Below are positions 12,935-23,839 of a stretch of 64,000 bases of DNA, one piece after another. The stretch is taken from assembly GCA_021527695.1 (NCBI GenBank), contig JAKFAO010000005.1, forward strand, positions 1,550,001 through 1,614,000, in the 5' to 3' direction. This DNA comes from Naematelia aurantialba. Taxonomy: Eukaryota; Basidiomycota; Tremellomycetes; Tremellales; Naemateliaceae. Position numbers and translations under genes: made by a program. Position 1 is the stretch's first letter. Each line of letters begins with the position of its first letter. Under the pieces are notes generated by a model. It was not told where the DNA came from, ran no database searches, and saw nothing but the letters and a program-made list of their open reading frames with translations.

Positions 12935-13415
12935 CTAGGCTCCGTTCGCCACGGCCGCCGCTTGTACCTCATTGACCAGCGCCACTGCGGTCTCGTACTC
13001 TGTCGAACCTGCCACTTCGGGCTCGCTCGCCAGTCCCGCCTATTCTCGTCAGCCCTCATCTCTCTCGTCTCCTCGTCTTGGCCCTTGGTGCTCCTTCCTT
13101 TCTTTGCCCGTGTTTCTCGTTGACCCTGGCTGACCAGCGTGGTGTGATTCTTTCCGACGGTGTTGTCCACGGCATTCAGAAACGGGAAGAGAAGCTCACG
13201 ACGAGATCTTCGAGAGCCGCGAGTGCCTCGGCGAGCGACTTGCGCGTGCGGGGTACCATCTGCTCGGTGTCCTTTACGACTCGTTCCTACGGCGCATCAG
13301 CGGCGAGTTCCCAGTCCTACCCGTGCCGACACGGCGAGGCTTAGGATGACAGGACGCAATGGAATGAGAACCGTAGAAAGTCGAGAAAATGAGGATTAAG
13401 ACCATGGACACACAT

Positions 13416-13446
<31 letters not shown>

Positions 13447-13717
13447 AAAGCGTAAGAGAACACAACACTCACGGCATTCCGAATATCAGCGCCATCCGCA
13501 CCTGCCGCTTTGAGCTGGATGACTCTCTCTTCCGCCTCTTTGACCTCGGCAACGTAACTCCCCTGTTCCTTGTACAGCCTGCCTCGTCAGTCCAGCTTGC
13601 CTCGAGAGCGCGTCGTTGCGTTGAGCTTTAGCAGCAGCGAACGATCGAGGCTTACCGCTTCACCACGCCGGTCTTGATTGTCAATTGGCGCAGCGCCTGG
13701 GCAGTAGAGCCGGACAT
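12935..13717 (-). CDS. TBCA: tubulin-folding cofactor A
   Basis: Small chaperone that binds free beta-tubulin in the tubulin folding pathway (yeast Rbl2). Four exons on the minus strand: 13656-13717, 13473-13578, 13200-13286, 12935-13039, giving 119 residues. The start reads MSGSTAQALRQLTIKTGVVK, then R|LYKEQGSYVAEVKEAEERV and ERVVKDTEQMVPRTRKSL, matching the family pattern IKTGVVKRLxKE ... E(x)V(x)ESxxMxP, with a helical, charged make-up. The alanine-rich tail ends VQAAAVANGA. Phases fit at all three introns. Intron 2 (13287-13472) carries a (GA)n/(CA)n microsatellite. The exons are too short to stand out individually; identity rests on the joined product. Confidence 0.9.
13411..13446. repeat. 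CA/GA dinucleotide microsatellite
   Basis: (CA)n followed by (GA)n, about 36 bp, inside intron 2 of the TBCA gene. Confidence 0.9.
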
Positions 13718-14078
13718 TCAGATCACAAACGTATTGGATGTGAGGGTCGGTGCAGCGCAGCAGGGTTGATGGGATACAGAGACGAAGAGTCCTGACAAGA
13801 GGTGGACATTTGACCGGGCCAGGCACCCCCGTCGCGTGATTAATTTGGTTCCGTGCACGAGCCAAAGTTAGTCTCCCCCTTGTGATGTCTGGCATCGACG
13901 ACAGCGACGACATCAACGACATCTCTGACGCCTGCCCGGCGCGCTAGCAGTCTCAACTGCCCAGCATCGGGGAGCTACGACGGCGTGTGCACTTCTCGCA
14001 TCCTCCTGGTCCACCGGCGCCGCACCGCATGCCGGCCTTGGCACTGGCGTTGGTTCCTTCCGCGCAGCTCGTTTCCCG
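13718..14078. promoter_or_regulatory. divergent promoter region, TBCA / GT31
   Basis: 361 bp between the start codons of two divergent genes, so it must hold both promoters. I see no clear TATA box or other named site. Confidence 0.5.
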
Positions 14079-16268
14079 ATGACCTCGCCTGCGCAGGCGT
14101 ACCCGCCTCAGCGGGCACTGACCACCCTCTCTCAGCGAGTACGGCACCTGCTCCGCCCGTCCGTGCGGCTCAAGACGACGCTGTATGCGCTCACACTCGC
14201 CATTGTGCTGCTGGTCCTCCTCGCCCTCAACGCAGCGCGGGCGTCTTCCGCTCCGGCGGACGGCAGCGCCGTCTACTCGACGTTAAATACCTTGCCGACG
14301 CAAAACTCTCCAGCCGACTCGGGAGAGGGCCACAACGTGGCCCAGGGCAAAGATGCACATCTCGTCGACGAGGAGATTCAGCGCAGTTTCGAGGAGCCTG
14401 ATTTCGCCCTCCTCAGCGGGACTCAGCCGAGCCAGATCGGCTGCGACGTACCCCTCGATGGCGACGAGGAGGAACGCGGAGTCTTGATATTTCTAGGCAT
14501 ATTTAGCGCCGCCGAAAAACGCGCACGGCGAGATCTGTAAGTCTCGTCCCATCAATCCAGCACCGGCCCATCAGTCCGCCCCATTATCCCCTCCTTTCGT
14601 GCTCCTCTCCATCATTCATCGGCGTGCTATCGCCGAACCGCCGCAGAACATACTGAAACGTCACGTCTCTCGTGCTACACGTCATTGCTATACTTCAACG
14701 GGTATCCAGCCAGATTCGCTGACTGTTGTAGGTATCGTCGAATCATCCTCCCCGAGTTCCCACCCTCCCTAGTCACCATCAAATTCATCCTCGGCCTGCC
14801 CCCTTACCCCGAAAGGCCGATCAGCGCCAGCGCCATCTCACGCAGCCAGCTTTTGCGGCACGTGCATGCGGAAATGGAGCAGTATGACGATATGGTCATG
14901 CTTCCGGTGAGCCTTCGCCTCATCCCATGCCCCTCTTCCCCTGACCCGGCCGATGCATGCGACTATGCCCCGATTCTTGCACCGCACGTGCTCCTGCGCT
15001 TCTCCTCACTCGATACTCCTCCCCGGCTTCGTCTGGCTCCATCAGAATGACTCGGCTGACCGCGGTAGATCATCGACAACATCGATCTGGGCAAGACTCA
15101 CGAATATTTCAAATGGGTGGCGAAGGAGTTTGCGGGACCAGGCCGAGTCAAGGGGCGGCCACGATTTGTCATGTACGTCTCCCAGCGGCTGATCCTGCCC
15201 ACGGATGACTGACGCGCCGCAGGAAAGCTGACGACGATGTACGTTCGCCGCCGTGCTCCTCGGGGCTTCTTGGTCTGGCTAATTCCAACTTGCAGACGAT
15301 ACTTGTTATGCCAAATGTCATTGCGGCGTTCAAAGACCTCGACTGCTCAAACAATGTCTACTGGGGTACTTCAGCCGGGCGGTCAGGCTACTTTGGCGAC
15401 TACTTCCGCGGCCTCGCCTACGCCATGTCCTGGCCGCTTGTGAGTGTTAGAGTGTCCCCCGTCATCCATTCAACCATCGCGGCGTCGTCGTCGGTATCGC
15501 CATGAGGCCAACTAAGTACATTGATGACTCATGTGTTTAGGTGTCGTGGATAGGCTCGGCGGACATGCCGCCAGCGCATGTTATCAAAATTGAAGATGCT
15601 CGCACGGGACAATGGTTGCGCCATTTAGACCCCGTCACAGATCCAATACACCGGATAGATATGGGCTGGACCATGGGGGACTGGAACCAGGTGGAGGTGG
15701 GAATCGAGACGGTCGCGCTGCGTGAGTTGCGCTCGCTTCCCATCCTGCCCTCGCGACCTCTCCCATCCTCTCCTGCTCTGTGCATTCCTGCGCCCTGAAA
15801 CCTATCATTGCTCTTTTCACTCTGTCCTTGCGCTTCACTTCTGCGCTACCGTTCTTTCTCTGTACCCCTCTCACCGGAATCCCACCTGATTTCTCCTTCC
15901 CCAAACTTCGGCTCTCGCTCTGCTCTCCTCGTTCGCCCTACTCTCCTCACTCGCCCTACTCTCCTCGCTCGCCATACACTCCTCACTCTCCCTACTCTCT
16001 CGCCAATGCCCCATCGCCCCGACGTGAGGGCATCCCAGACCATGCACTGACGCACGCAGACTGGATCAAGCTCGACGAGTGGGTGCAGGAGCACCACGAC
16101 CACCTCTTGAAGATATGGGCCGACGCCGACCGGCCATACTCGCACGAACATGGCGTAGCTCCGCGGCTGAGCATAGAAAAGGGCCGAGTGACCCCAGAGC
16201 GCGCGGAGAAGGAGCATCAGAGGCAGAAGGATCTGGGCTGGGACGTCCAAGGCAATGTACATCCCTAG
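14079..16268 (+). CDS. type II membrane glycosyltransferase, GT31-like (beta-1,3-galactosyltransferase family)
   Basis: Predicted Golgi glycosyltransferase of 428 residues. Exons 14079-14536, 14732-14906, 15069-15172, 15223-15238, 15296-15439, 15541-15721, 16060-16268. A single hydrophobic anchor (about residues 34-51, LYALTLAIVLLVLLALNAA) follows a basic cytosolic tail. The lumenal part has GVLIFLGIFSAAEKRARRDL, IKFILGLP, a DLGKTHEYFKWVAKEF segment, then FVMKADDDTILV with the metal-binding DDD, VYWGTS, and IKIEDARTGQWL, equivalent to the EDxxxG motif of GT31. The DDD is encoded by a 16-nt exon (15223-15238). GT31 enzymes transfer galactose or GlcNAc from UDP-sugars; which sugar is used here is unknown. 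Intron 6 (338 nt) is pyrimidine-rich and repetitive. Confidence 0.85.
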
Positions 16269-16286
16269 CAGTAAAAGCGTCCTTTC

Positions 16287-16389
16287 ATCCAAGCATCCGC
16301 ATCCTTTCATCCTTTCATCCGAGCACCCTAGCACCCTAGCATCCAAGCACCCTAGCATCCAAGCATCCGAGCATCCGAGCATCCGTAGC
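16287..16389. repeat. degenerate AGCATCC-type short tandem repeat
   Basis: Repeated 7-9 bp units such as AGCATCCA, AGCACCCT and TTTCATCC directly after the glycosyltransferase stop codon, in its probable 3' UTR. Not coding. Confidence 0.85.
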
Positions 16390-16656
16390 ACGTCATGTAT
16401 CTCTTGGGCTGGACAGCGAGGTGTGCCTCGGGTGCATCTGGAGGTGTACAACATGATATATTGGTGGGGACTGATGACGCGGCCCGTCCTCCGAGCGTCT
16501 CTTTCGTCGCCATATCCATGCTGGGCCTTGGAAGGCTCTTACTCTTCTTGTCTTCCTCGTCTTCCCCTTGTTCTTCTTCCTCTTCTCCCTCGTCTTCCTC
16601 CTCCTCTCTCACCCCATCTATCCTGGCGTCCACATGGCAGAATCGGCGATCAGCGA

Positions 16657-17417
16657 TCAGAGCGGCTTCGAAGGCAGCTGGGTAGGGAGGATGCCAAAGC
16701 TGGAGCCTATCAGCGGGAGTCCGAGTTCGTTTGGCCGAGGAAGAGGGGAGAGGAAAGCGATCATATAACTGAGGCAAGAGGAGAAGGAAGAGGAGAGAGG
16801 CGAGCAGTAATAGCACAGAGACTAGAGGGGAGAGACAAGAGGAGAGAAGGAGATGGAGACGGAGAGAGAGACGTACCGCTTCTTGATGGTCACTCGATGG
16901 CGGGAAAACTTGTCGTCTGGCGAGAAGCGCGCAGGGTGCGCCGACTTGGAGACCTTGCCGTCGGCCGTGATTTTTTTGAGCGTGTACGCCCTGTGCGGGT
17001 TAGTATGTTTGCATCTTGCCTGAGGTCTCTTCCTGGCCGAGGGCTTTCGGCTCCTCTCCTCTCTCCTCTCCTCTCTCTTCTCTTCTCTCCTCTCTTCTCT
17101 CCTCTCTGTTCTCCTCTCTCCTCTCCTCTCTTCCCTCCTCTCTCCTCTCTCTTCTCTCTGCTGCTCTCTTCTCTTTTCTTCTTGTGTCGGTTCCATCTCT
17201 TCTCTCCTCTATTTTCTCCTTGTGTCGGTCCCATATGTTCTCTTCCGTCCCTCTCCTACGTCTCCCTGCCTCTCTGCGTCTTCCCGCTCCCTCCTCCCCG
17301 CGAGGCGAACCGCGCCACGCTGAGCTGAGTTGCACGAGCAAGAAACCTGGCCGCGACGTATCGCCCGACTCGCACTCACCGATTCCCATTCGCGTCGAGG
17401 GTGTACATCAAGTGCAT
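16657..17417 (-). CDS. NOP10: H/ACA snoRNP core protein Nop10
   Basis: Small nucleolar protein of the H/ACA RNP that guides pseudouridylation of rRNA. Three minus-strand exons: 17380-17417, 16877-16990, 16657-16699, giving 64 residues, the usual family length. The joined start is [13 protein letters not shown], followed by [13 protein letters not shown], the family core [20 protein letters not shown], and the tail [14 protein letters not shown]. Phases fit at both introns, and the last exon needs the TCCAG acceptor before CTTTGGC. Intron 1 (389 nt) is filled by a long purine/pyrimidine tract. The four cysteines of archaeal Nop10 are absent, as is normal for eukaryotes. Confidence 0.95.
17050..17171. 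repeat. polypyrimidine tract in NOP10 intron 1
   Basis: About 120 bp of almost pure C/T on the plus strand, built from TCTCCTCTC/TCTTCTC units (purine strand on the NOP10 sense side). Simple sequence; open frames in it are spurious. Confidence 0.9.
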
Positions 17418-17427
17418 CGTGGCGGTA

Positions 17428-17474
17428 GACGTCGACAACGACGGCGACAACGACAGCGAAGGCGACAGCGACGG

Positions 17475-17510
<36 letters not shown>

Positions 17511-17511
17511 G
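17428..17511. repeat. GACAAC/GACGGC hexamer-type tandem repeat upstream of NOP10
   Basis: Imperfect (CGACAA)n and (CGACGG)n repeat starting some 10 bp upstream of the NOP10 start codon, so it lies in the 5' UTR or core promoter of that gene. Confidence 0.88.
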
Positions 17512-18071
17512 GTGTTGGATCACTGATGCTGATGAAATCTTCGTTGCAACAGAAACGGCAGCTGATATTTTTCGCCGTTCATAATGCCACGTCAGGCGCT
17601 TTCCCTCGATAGTCTAGTCTCATGGGCAATCCTGCACGAGTCACAGTCCTCGAGAGCCGCGGCCGATGTCATTAGCTTTCTATCCCGCGACAGCTGTATC
17701 AGCTCCCCAAAGAGACACACGTTCCAGATGCAAGAGCTCGGACGTGCAGACGAGCCCGGATGGTGCATACAGAAGAGACAATGTCAGTGACAACTGAACA
17801 TGTCAAGAAGCAACAAACACCACTCGATGCACGCGTAATCACAACGATGCATTAGTCCTATGACAAGTCCAAGCTCTGCAAGCGCCGAGCCTGAGCCCGT
17901 CGCCTGTGACAATGAGAATACTTTTCCACACACCCGTCTCCCGTCTCCCGTCTCCCGTCGTCCTCTGATACTGAACGCATCTAACAAGCCATACCTGAAT
18001 CTCGACCGGCTGACGCTGAACCTCGCAACCACCCGCTGATGCTCTAATGCCCGCCTGCTCGCCTAACTCCC
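17512..18071. other. spacer between NOP10 promoter and permease 3' end
   Basis: About 560 bp upstream of NOP10 (minus strand) and downstream of the permease (minus strand). I see no coding exon. A triple CCCGTCT repeat lies at about 17934-17955. Confidence 0.5.
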
Positions 18072-20043
18072 CTACATGATGAAGGACCAGATCTTCTCCA
18101 CAGTGTTGCGGGGAGGCGGCTCGTCGTAGCTGTCTGCCTCGATCTCCTCCAGCCCAGTGACAAAGTCCATTTCCGAAGCGCGGACAAAGTGCGTCCTGAA
18201 GATGATCTTGTATACGACCCACATGATAGGGAACAGGATGCACGGAATGTAGTTGGTGAAGAAGCCTTCGGCGTCGAATCCGCCTCGGAAAGACGTCCAA
18301 GACGAGAAGAAGAGGATGATGACGATCAAGACCGAGGCATACCACGCCAGACAAGCCTTGTAGTTGATGATCGACGCGAACGGGAGCTCGCGGCGGTTGA
18401 TCCCCTGCACTCGCATGCCCTTGGCAAATCGGATGTAGGTGATGCAGATACCCAGCCAGGTGAGCAGACCGGCCGCGGCAGTCAGGTTTGCCAGGTCGTC
18501 GAATACCTGGCCAGCGGTCGATTGGAGCGACATGTACGCCAAGCCAGCGAACATGGCGCAGAAAATGAGCGCGACCCAAGGCAGTCCTCGGCGAGTGGTG
18601 CGCGCAAAGATCTTGGGTGCTTGGTGCGTGATGGCGAGGCCGTACAGTGCACGCGACGAGGTGTACAAGTCAGACGACGCAGCCGACCACGCCGAAGTGA
18701 GCAGGCACGCGTTGATGATGGAAGGAAGTGCGGGAATACCGGCGTTACGGATGGCAATGACCCATGGTGACTTGGCGATACCGCTGCCGAGCTGCAGGTC
18801 GGGGGTGGCAGGGTCGACGATCAAGCCGATGACAAAAGTACCGCCGAGGTAGAAGATGAGGATACGGACGTAGACTCGCTTGATCGCGCGGGGAATGTTG
18901 CGACGCGGGTTGCGTGCCTCGCCAGCAGCAATCGCAACGATTTCGGTACCAATGTAAGAGAACGCCGCCTGGGTGAGCACGGCCCAGAAACCGAGGAACT
19001 GGCCCCATGCGCCGGCAATGTCCTTGTACTGGGTGAAAGGTCCCGGGTCACGCCAGTACTGGAAGCCAATCGACTTGTGGTTCGGACCGCCACCAGCACT
19101 GATGATGATGCCGAGGATGATCAGGCCAGTGATGGTAAGCACCTTGATCGAGGCGAACCAGAACTCGGCCTCGCCGTATGCGCCGGCACCAAACAGGTTG
19201 ATGGTAACCACGACGATCAGGCAGATCGAGATCCAAAGGGCGTTGTTGATCGAGCTCCAGTAGTCGATGAGCACAGCCGCTGCAGAAAGCTCGGCAGGCA
19301 AAATGATGACCCAGTTGTACCTGGCAATTATCAGACAGGGAGACTACGTGGAGAGGAAGGGGCGTACCAGTAGTTCCAGCCCATGGTGAATGACAGCGCG
19401 GGGTCGACGAATCGCTCGGCCAGTTTGATGTGGCCACCGGCGATAGGGAGGTATGCGACCATTTCACCGAGACACATCTGGGCGGATTATTAACGTTGAT
19501 CCAGGAGAGGATGCAGGTTGAGGTGTGGGGAGAGGAGGCAAGGAGGTGAGAAGAAGGGAGATGGAAGGAGCAGATGGAGATGGGAACTCACCATGACGGA
19601 GAAACAGATAGAGCCCATGAGGGTGTAACCCATGAACAGACCGAGGGGACCACCGTTGGCCAGTGCGCCACCGGTACCCAGGAAGAGACCCGTACCACTG
19701 TTTCGTCAGCGTCGGAATGTAAATGCACTGGCCCGATGGCTTTGTGGGATATGTGATGGGGCTGGGAGTAGTGACATTGTTCTGGGGATGCGGCGGGGAC
19801 GAGGACGATGACAAGGACAAGGACGGGATCACTTGGAAGCGGCGGGACGACTCACATGACACCGCCAATGGAGATCATGGCAATGTGGCGCGACTTGAGC
19901 TGTCGCTTCAAGCCGGCTTTCACCTGTGGCGCTTCGAGGGCGTATTCGTCCCCGGGGGCATGGTGGCCGTGCTCGCCGGCCGGCGCGACCGACTGCGAGT
20001 AGGCGCCATCGTGCTTCTTTTCCTCGTACACCGGGTGGGCCAT
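18072..20043 (-). CDS. amino acid permease, APC superfamily (fungal YAT type)
   Basis: Plasma-membrane amino acid-proton symporter of 550 residues. Minus-strand exons 19856-20043, 19592-19697, 19368-19477, 18072-19320. The joined product reads RHIAMISIGGVIGTGLFLGT at the first membrane helix, the hallmark of fungal permeases, then MCLGEMVAYLPIAGGHIKLA and AAFSYIGTEIVAIAAGEARN, the consensus around helices 3 and 6. About twelve hydrophobic segments follow, with a cytosolic C-tail ending EKIWSFIM. The N-terminal tail (about 50 residues, His- and Glu-rich, with lysines) is where such permeases are ubiquitinated in yeast. Substrate cannot be told. The start at 20043 is the only ATG in frame with the first helix. 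The upstream region is rich in purine repeats. Confidence 0.94.
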
Positions 20044-21403
20044 GGCGGCAACGGCAACGGTCGAGGTCGAGTCGGAGCGGGGAGTCGGAGCGAGGAGTTG
20101 GTGAGAGGAGTTGGAGCGAGCAGACGTGGAATGCAACGTCGACGATCCACGAGTGAACGTCGAGGGTGTGTCAGGAAAATGTGCTGCAAAAAGTCGAGAT
20201 CGACGAGTACAACTAGAGGTACTAAAGTGGTACGTGGTACGGGAGCTAAGCACCACACGTCAAGTCTTATACTACGCGGCCAAAAAAAATATCGTCATGC
20301 AAGCGAGACAGATCGGAGCGATAAGGGGTCCACGGGTGCGCGAAAAGTCCCGCCTATCAGAATGGAAGCGATCACCGATAAGGCGAGCCAGGGAGCGCGG
20401 AGGAAGGGCGCGGGGGGGAGGAAGGGAAGAGGGAGGACGGAGGACGGAGGACAGAGGACGGAGGAGAGAGGAGGGAGGAGGGAGGACGGGGGAGACAGGA
20501 GAGAGGAGGCGAAGCGGCAGACGCAAGCCACGGTGGAAGCTTGTTTCTTGACCCCGCGAAAAGGGGAAACAAGCTCCAAGACACCAAGACGCTCCAACTC
20601 ACCAGCGGTAGTCCGTTCCCTATCTGACCGGGTGGTCTATCAACGAATCGCTGCAACTGCTGAGACGGGGGGGAAAAGAACTGACGGCTGTCATGTCTGC
20701 TATTTCTACTCTCCCCTCCCGTGAGGACACGGTTATGCACGTATGCACGCACGCACGTCCCATGTTCTACATTCTACACACGACCGGCTCAATCTGGGCC
20801 GGATCGTAAGCGGGGAAGGAAAGAAGAGCACAGCGCAAGCCGTGAGGGGGAGCGAGGGGGAGGAGAACCCGAAAAAGTCCGCTAAACGCGGTAATGCCAG
20901 GCACAATCGTCTGCCAGTCCAGAACGAGTTTCCATTGGTCCTCGCCCGTCTACTAACCAGTTTGAGCGAGAATACCCAAGCGAGTTAGTCTAAAAATCCC
21001 GGCTCCTTTGGACACGGGGGTTCAAAAGTCGTTCTCTGCTTGGGGACAAGCATTCCCCCAAGCGCCCTGCAGGCACCACAACCGATCTCTGTGGCATATG
21101 CCAAGCGACCCCCCTCTTTGGAAGCGAGCTTTAGGCAAGCAAGCAGCCCGGTGTCACCGGTGCGCCTATGAAGATTCTGGCGGTCGCTACCGACTCTGAT
21201 AGGTGGGGTTGTCACCGCAAGAGAGACCAGATGACACCGTTCATAGGCTGTGTGTTCACTGCTGCGCCTCGGTCGCCCAGCCAACACGATGCCGTACTCC
21301 CCTGTACCAGCGGTGCTCTATAGAGCAAAAGCCCCGAGGGGACAGCTGGCCGCATGCTACGTCAAATATGGCTCATAGGTTCGCTTGAATCTGACCATGC
21401 ATA
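20044..21403. other. 1.36 kb spacer with a polypurine tract
   Basis: Lies upstream of the permease and downstream of the short-chain dehydrogenase, both on the minus strand. 20396-20515 is an almost pure G/A tract (GGAGGA, GGACGGA units). No exon chain with protein similarity found on either strand; long open frames here follow the purine repeats. Confidence 0.5.
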
Positions 21404-23424
21404 TCACAGTTTGGCATGAGTAATGATCAGACTCCCTCCATCGACCGGCACAACCGTCCTGTCGTTTGGTCAGCGTTCGAAACTCTTCTCGCCCCTTGAT
21501 CCCATCCGCTCCAGCTTTGAAGTCCTGTTTCACCTAGTTTTCCTCCTGCCTTTGCCATAGAGACCCCCTGCTGAACTCCAGTTGGCTTTCCCGCCTGCCA
21601 ACCCTGCTTCTACCGAGCATCGACTCACCCCGTGACCCATTCGCCGCCCTTTCCACTTAACCACAGACAAGCAGCCACCACATCCTCTGCCCGCCCTATA
21701 CGCGCCATCGGCAGCGCACCCGCGATTTCTGTCTCAAACGCCTCGAGCGTCGCATGCATCATCTTTGAGCGAAGGGGGCCGAAGGCAAGCGTGTTGACTG
21801 TGATTTTTGGGCCGAGGTTGGCTGCAAGGTGTTTGGACATTCTATGTCGTGTCAGCAACGATGAGGCTCACTCTTCAAGTCAGACGACACGCGTAACGGT
21901 TCCCTCGAGCCGTCGTACGCCGTGTCCTACTGCCACAGAGACAAACTCACTGATGCAGCGCAGCTTTGGAGGCGGAATACGCATAGGTCTCGATACCGGG
22001 AACGTTGATCCCGTTGATGCTCCCGATCTGGACCGTCAGCCGGGTTGAATACTAAGCATGACTCACATTGATGATCCGCGCGACCCCATGACCAGCCTCC
22101 ACGCTCCTCGTAAGCAGGGGCACGAGTCCTTGGGTGAGGGTAAACACGCGCTGCACGTTGAGGGTCAAGAGTTTGGTGAAGGCGCTGTCGGGGTAAGTAG
22201 CGAGGGTATCGCCCCATGTTACGCCGGAGTTGTTCACCTGCACGGTCAGTATCGGAGCTCAGATGTGTGCCCTCCAGGAGCATCCATGGTGTGGGTGTCA
22301 GCGGAAAAGAGGCGACATTGTCTTCGGAGTGACGAGGCCGTATCGAGTGACTTCTTTAGGGAACAAAGACCCACCAGGATATGTAGAACTAGACGAGAGA
22401 GTGTCAGCAGTCCAATCTATCACTACCATGCTGGCAGGGAGATGACGGTGTGATCATGTAAGGGTACAAAGGTGTATGACCGGAGAATGGAAGGACCGGC
22501 AAATGTAGGGACGCAAGGACCGGCAAATGTAAGGCCGTGAGGACGTAAGAATGCGAGGGTGTGAGGTGTTAGATGTGTGGGATAAGAGGTTGGAAGGCAG
22601 TAATCCAGGTGCGAGGGTGGAAGCGCAGGTATGGACGGACACTTCTCCCTCTTCTCAAGCGCATCCACGACCCTCCGACATTCGTCGTACTTGCTAAGAT
22701 CCGCCGGCAGCGCTACGCATTCGCCCGGGCCTTGCTTCGACAGCCGGGCCGCTGTTTCTTTACATGCCTTGGCATCTCGGGAAGAGATGTACACCTGATC
22801 GAGCGTCAGGCGTCAGACGTCCCTCGACGGCATGCACGTCCTCGTGAAGGATAGGGTAGGAGCCGCGGTAGGTAAGAAACGCCGCGGTCGAGAGAACAGG
22901 AGATGCCAGTGTAGTGGACGTGGAGACGTAGCCGACGTACCTTGGCGCCGTTCGCGACGTATCCCGCGGAGATCTACGCGTCTCAGCGCCGCCGGGAGAT
23001 GTCTCGCCAGAGTCAGAGACAGAGGGCACGCCATGTAGCAAAACACGTGGAATAGAAGAATCCAGCGAAAGCTAGGAGGGTGGTAAGAAAGGAAGCGGAG
23101 GACGAAGACGAGGAAGAACACCCGGCGAGAGAGGGGTCAGGAAGAGAGAGAAGAGGACGAGAAGAAGCGGAGAACAAGGGGATAGGACGAGGAGACGAAG
23201 GGGAGACGAAGGGGAGACGAAGGGGAGACGAAGGGAAGAGAGAGCGGAGAGGAAGGAGAGAGGAAGTGAGGAAGAAACGGGAAGGGGAAGGCAAGATGAG
23301 CAGAGAAGCAGAGAAACGAGGAAACAGAAACTGGCACCAAGCGCACCATCTCGCCCACTCCCCGTCCTCCGCCGGTAACCAGCACGACCTTGCCCTTGAC
23401 GTCGAATAAGCTGGCTGCGTCCAT
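21404..23424 (-). CDS. short-chain dehydrogenase/reductase (classical SDR)
   Basis: NAD(P)-dependent oxidoreductase of 264 residues built from eight minus-strand exons: 23347-23424, 22941-22973, 22641-22794, 22375-22388, 22067-22237, 21951-22027, 21629-21841, 21404-21458. Motifs are in order: LVTGGGRGVGEM (TGxxxGxG cofactor loop), LHILVNNSGVTWG (NNAG variant), IGSINGINVPGIE with the catalytic serine, YAYSASKAALHQ (YxxxK), and TVVPVDGGSL near the C-terminus. The 14-nt exon 4 encodes only the LHIL strand before NNSG and is bounded by a GTCCGT donor upstream; without it the frame breaks. The nearest pattern is that of 3-oxoacyl-ACP reductase-like fungal SDRs, but the substrate is unknown. Confidence 0.9.
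23192..23245. repeat. GGGAGACGAAG tandem repeat in SDR intron 1
   Basis: Four to five copies of an 11-bp GGGAGACGAAG unit within a longer purine-rich stretch (about 23090-23300), inside the first intron of the dehydrogenase gene. Confidence 0.85.
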
Positions 23425-23839
23425 CGTCCTATTCCTTGCACCCTTCCACAACAATCAAGTGCGTCTCTGACAGTCACGCCTCGCGCATGATCGCTCACTC
23501 AACGCAAGCAAAACTGTTTTATCCGGTTAACGCGACTACCGAGTTCGTCCCGGGAAATTATGCAATTTAGCTGCAAGTCGTGTGATGTCTTGGGAACCAG
23601 TCGGTCACCAGTGCCTAACTCTCTTGACACCAATGCACAGCCGTCTAGTGTCGCGAACAATGCATGAGACCTACAGGCCGTCTATGGATGATGGCCAGTG
23701 CCAGATGCAGGAGAATGAGGGGGCATTATCTACCAAAGCGCGTTATAGACATGAGGCAGTACCCGGGTATCCTAGGAAAATGGGAAAACAAAAAGTCGAG
23801 CCAAGAAGCGGTCTATCCATCCGAGCAGAGAGCAGAGTT
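23425..23839. other. spacer, EF-3 3' end to SDR start
   Basis: 415 bp between two minus-strand genes; it must hold the SDR promoter and the EF-3 terminator. Nothing else recognised. Confidence 0.5.

Noticed and set aside
12583..13123. repetitive plus-strand frames over the 24-bp minisatellite
   Set aside because: They exist only because the repeat unit is a multiple of three, and they run antisense into the TBCA exon.
13078..13399. plus-strand reading with plausible composition (ending RRGLG) around 13200-13348
   Set aside because: The minus strand gives TBCA with matching phases and family motifs; the plus reading is its shadow.
16255..17328. 357-residue plus-strand open frame
   Set aside because: It crosses short tandem repeats and the polypyrimidine tract and is antisense to NOP10, which is clearly identified.
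19723..20724. 333-residue plus-strand open frame
   Set aside because: It overlaps permease exon 1 in antisense and then follows a polypurine repeat; low-complexity Arg/Glu/Gly.
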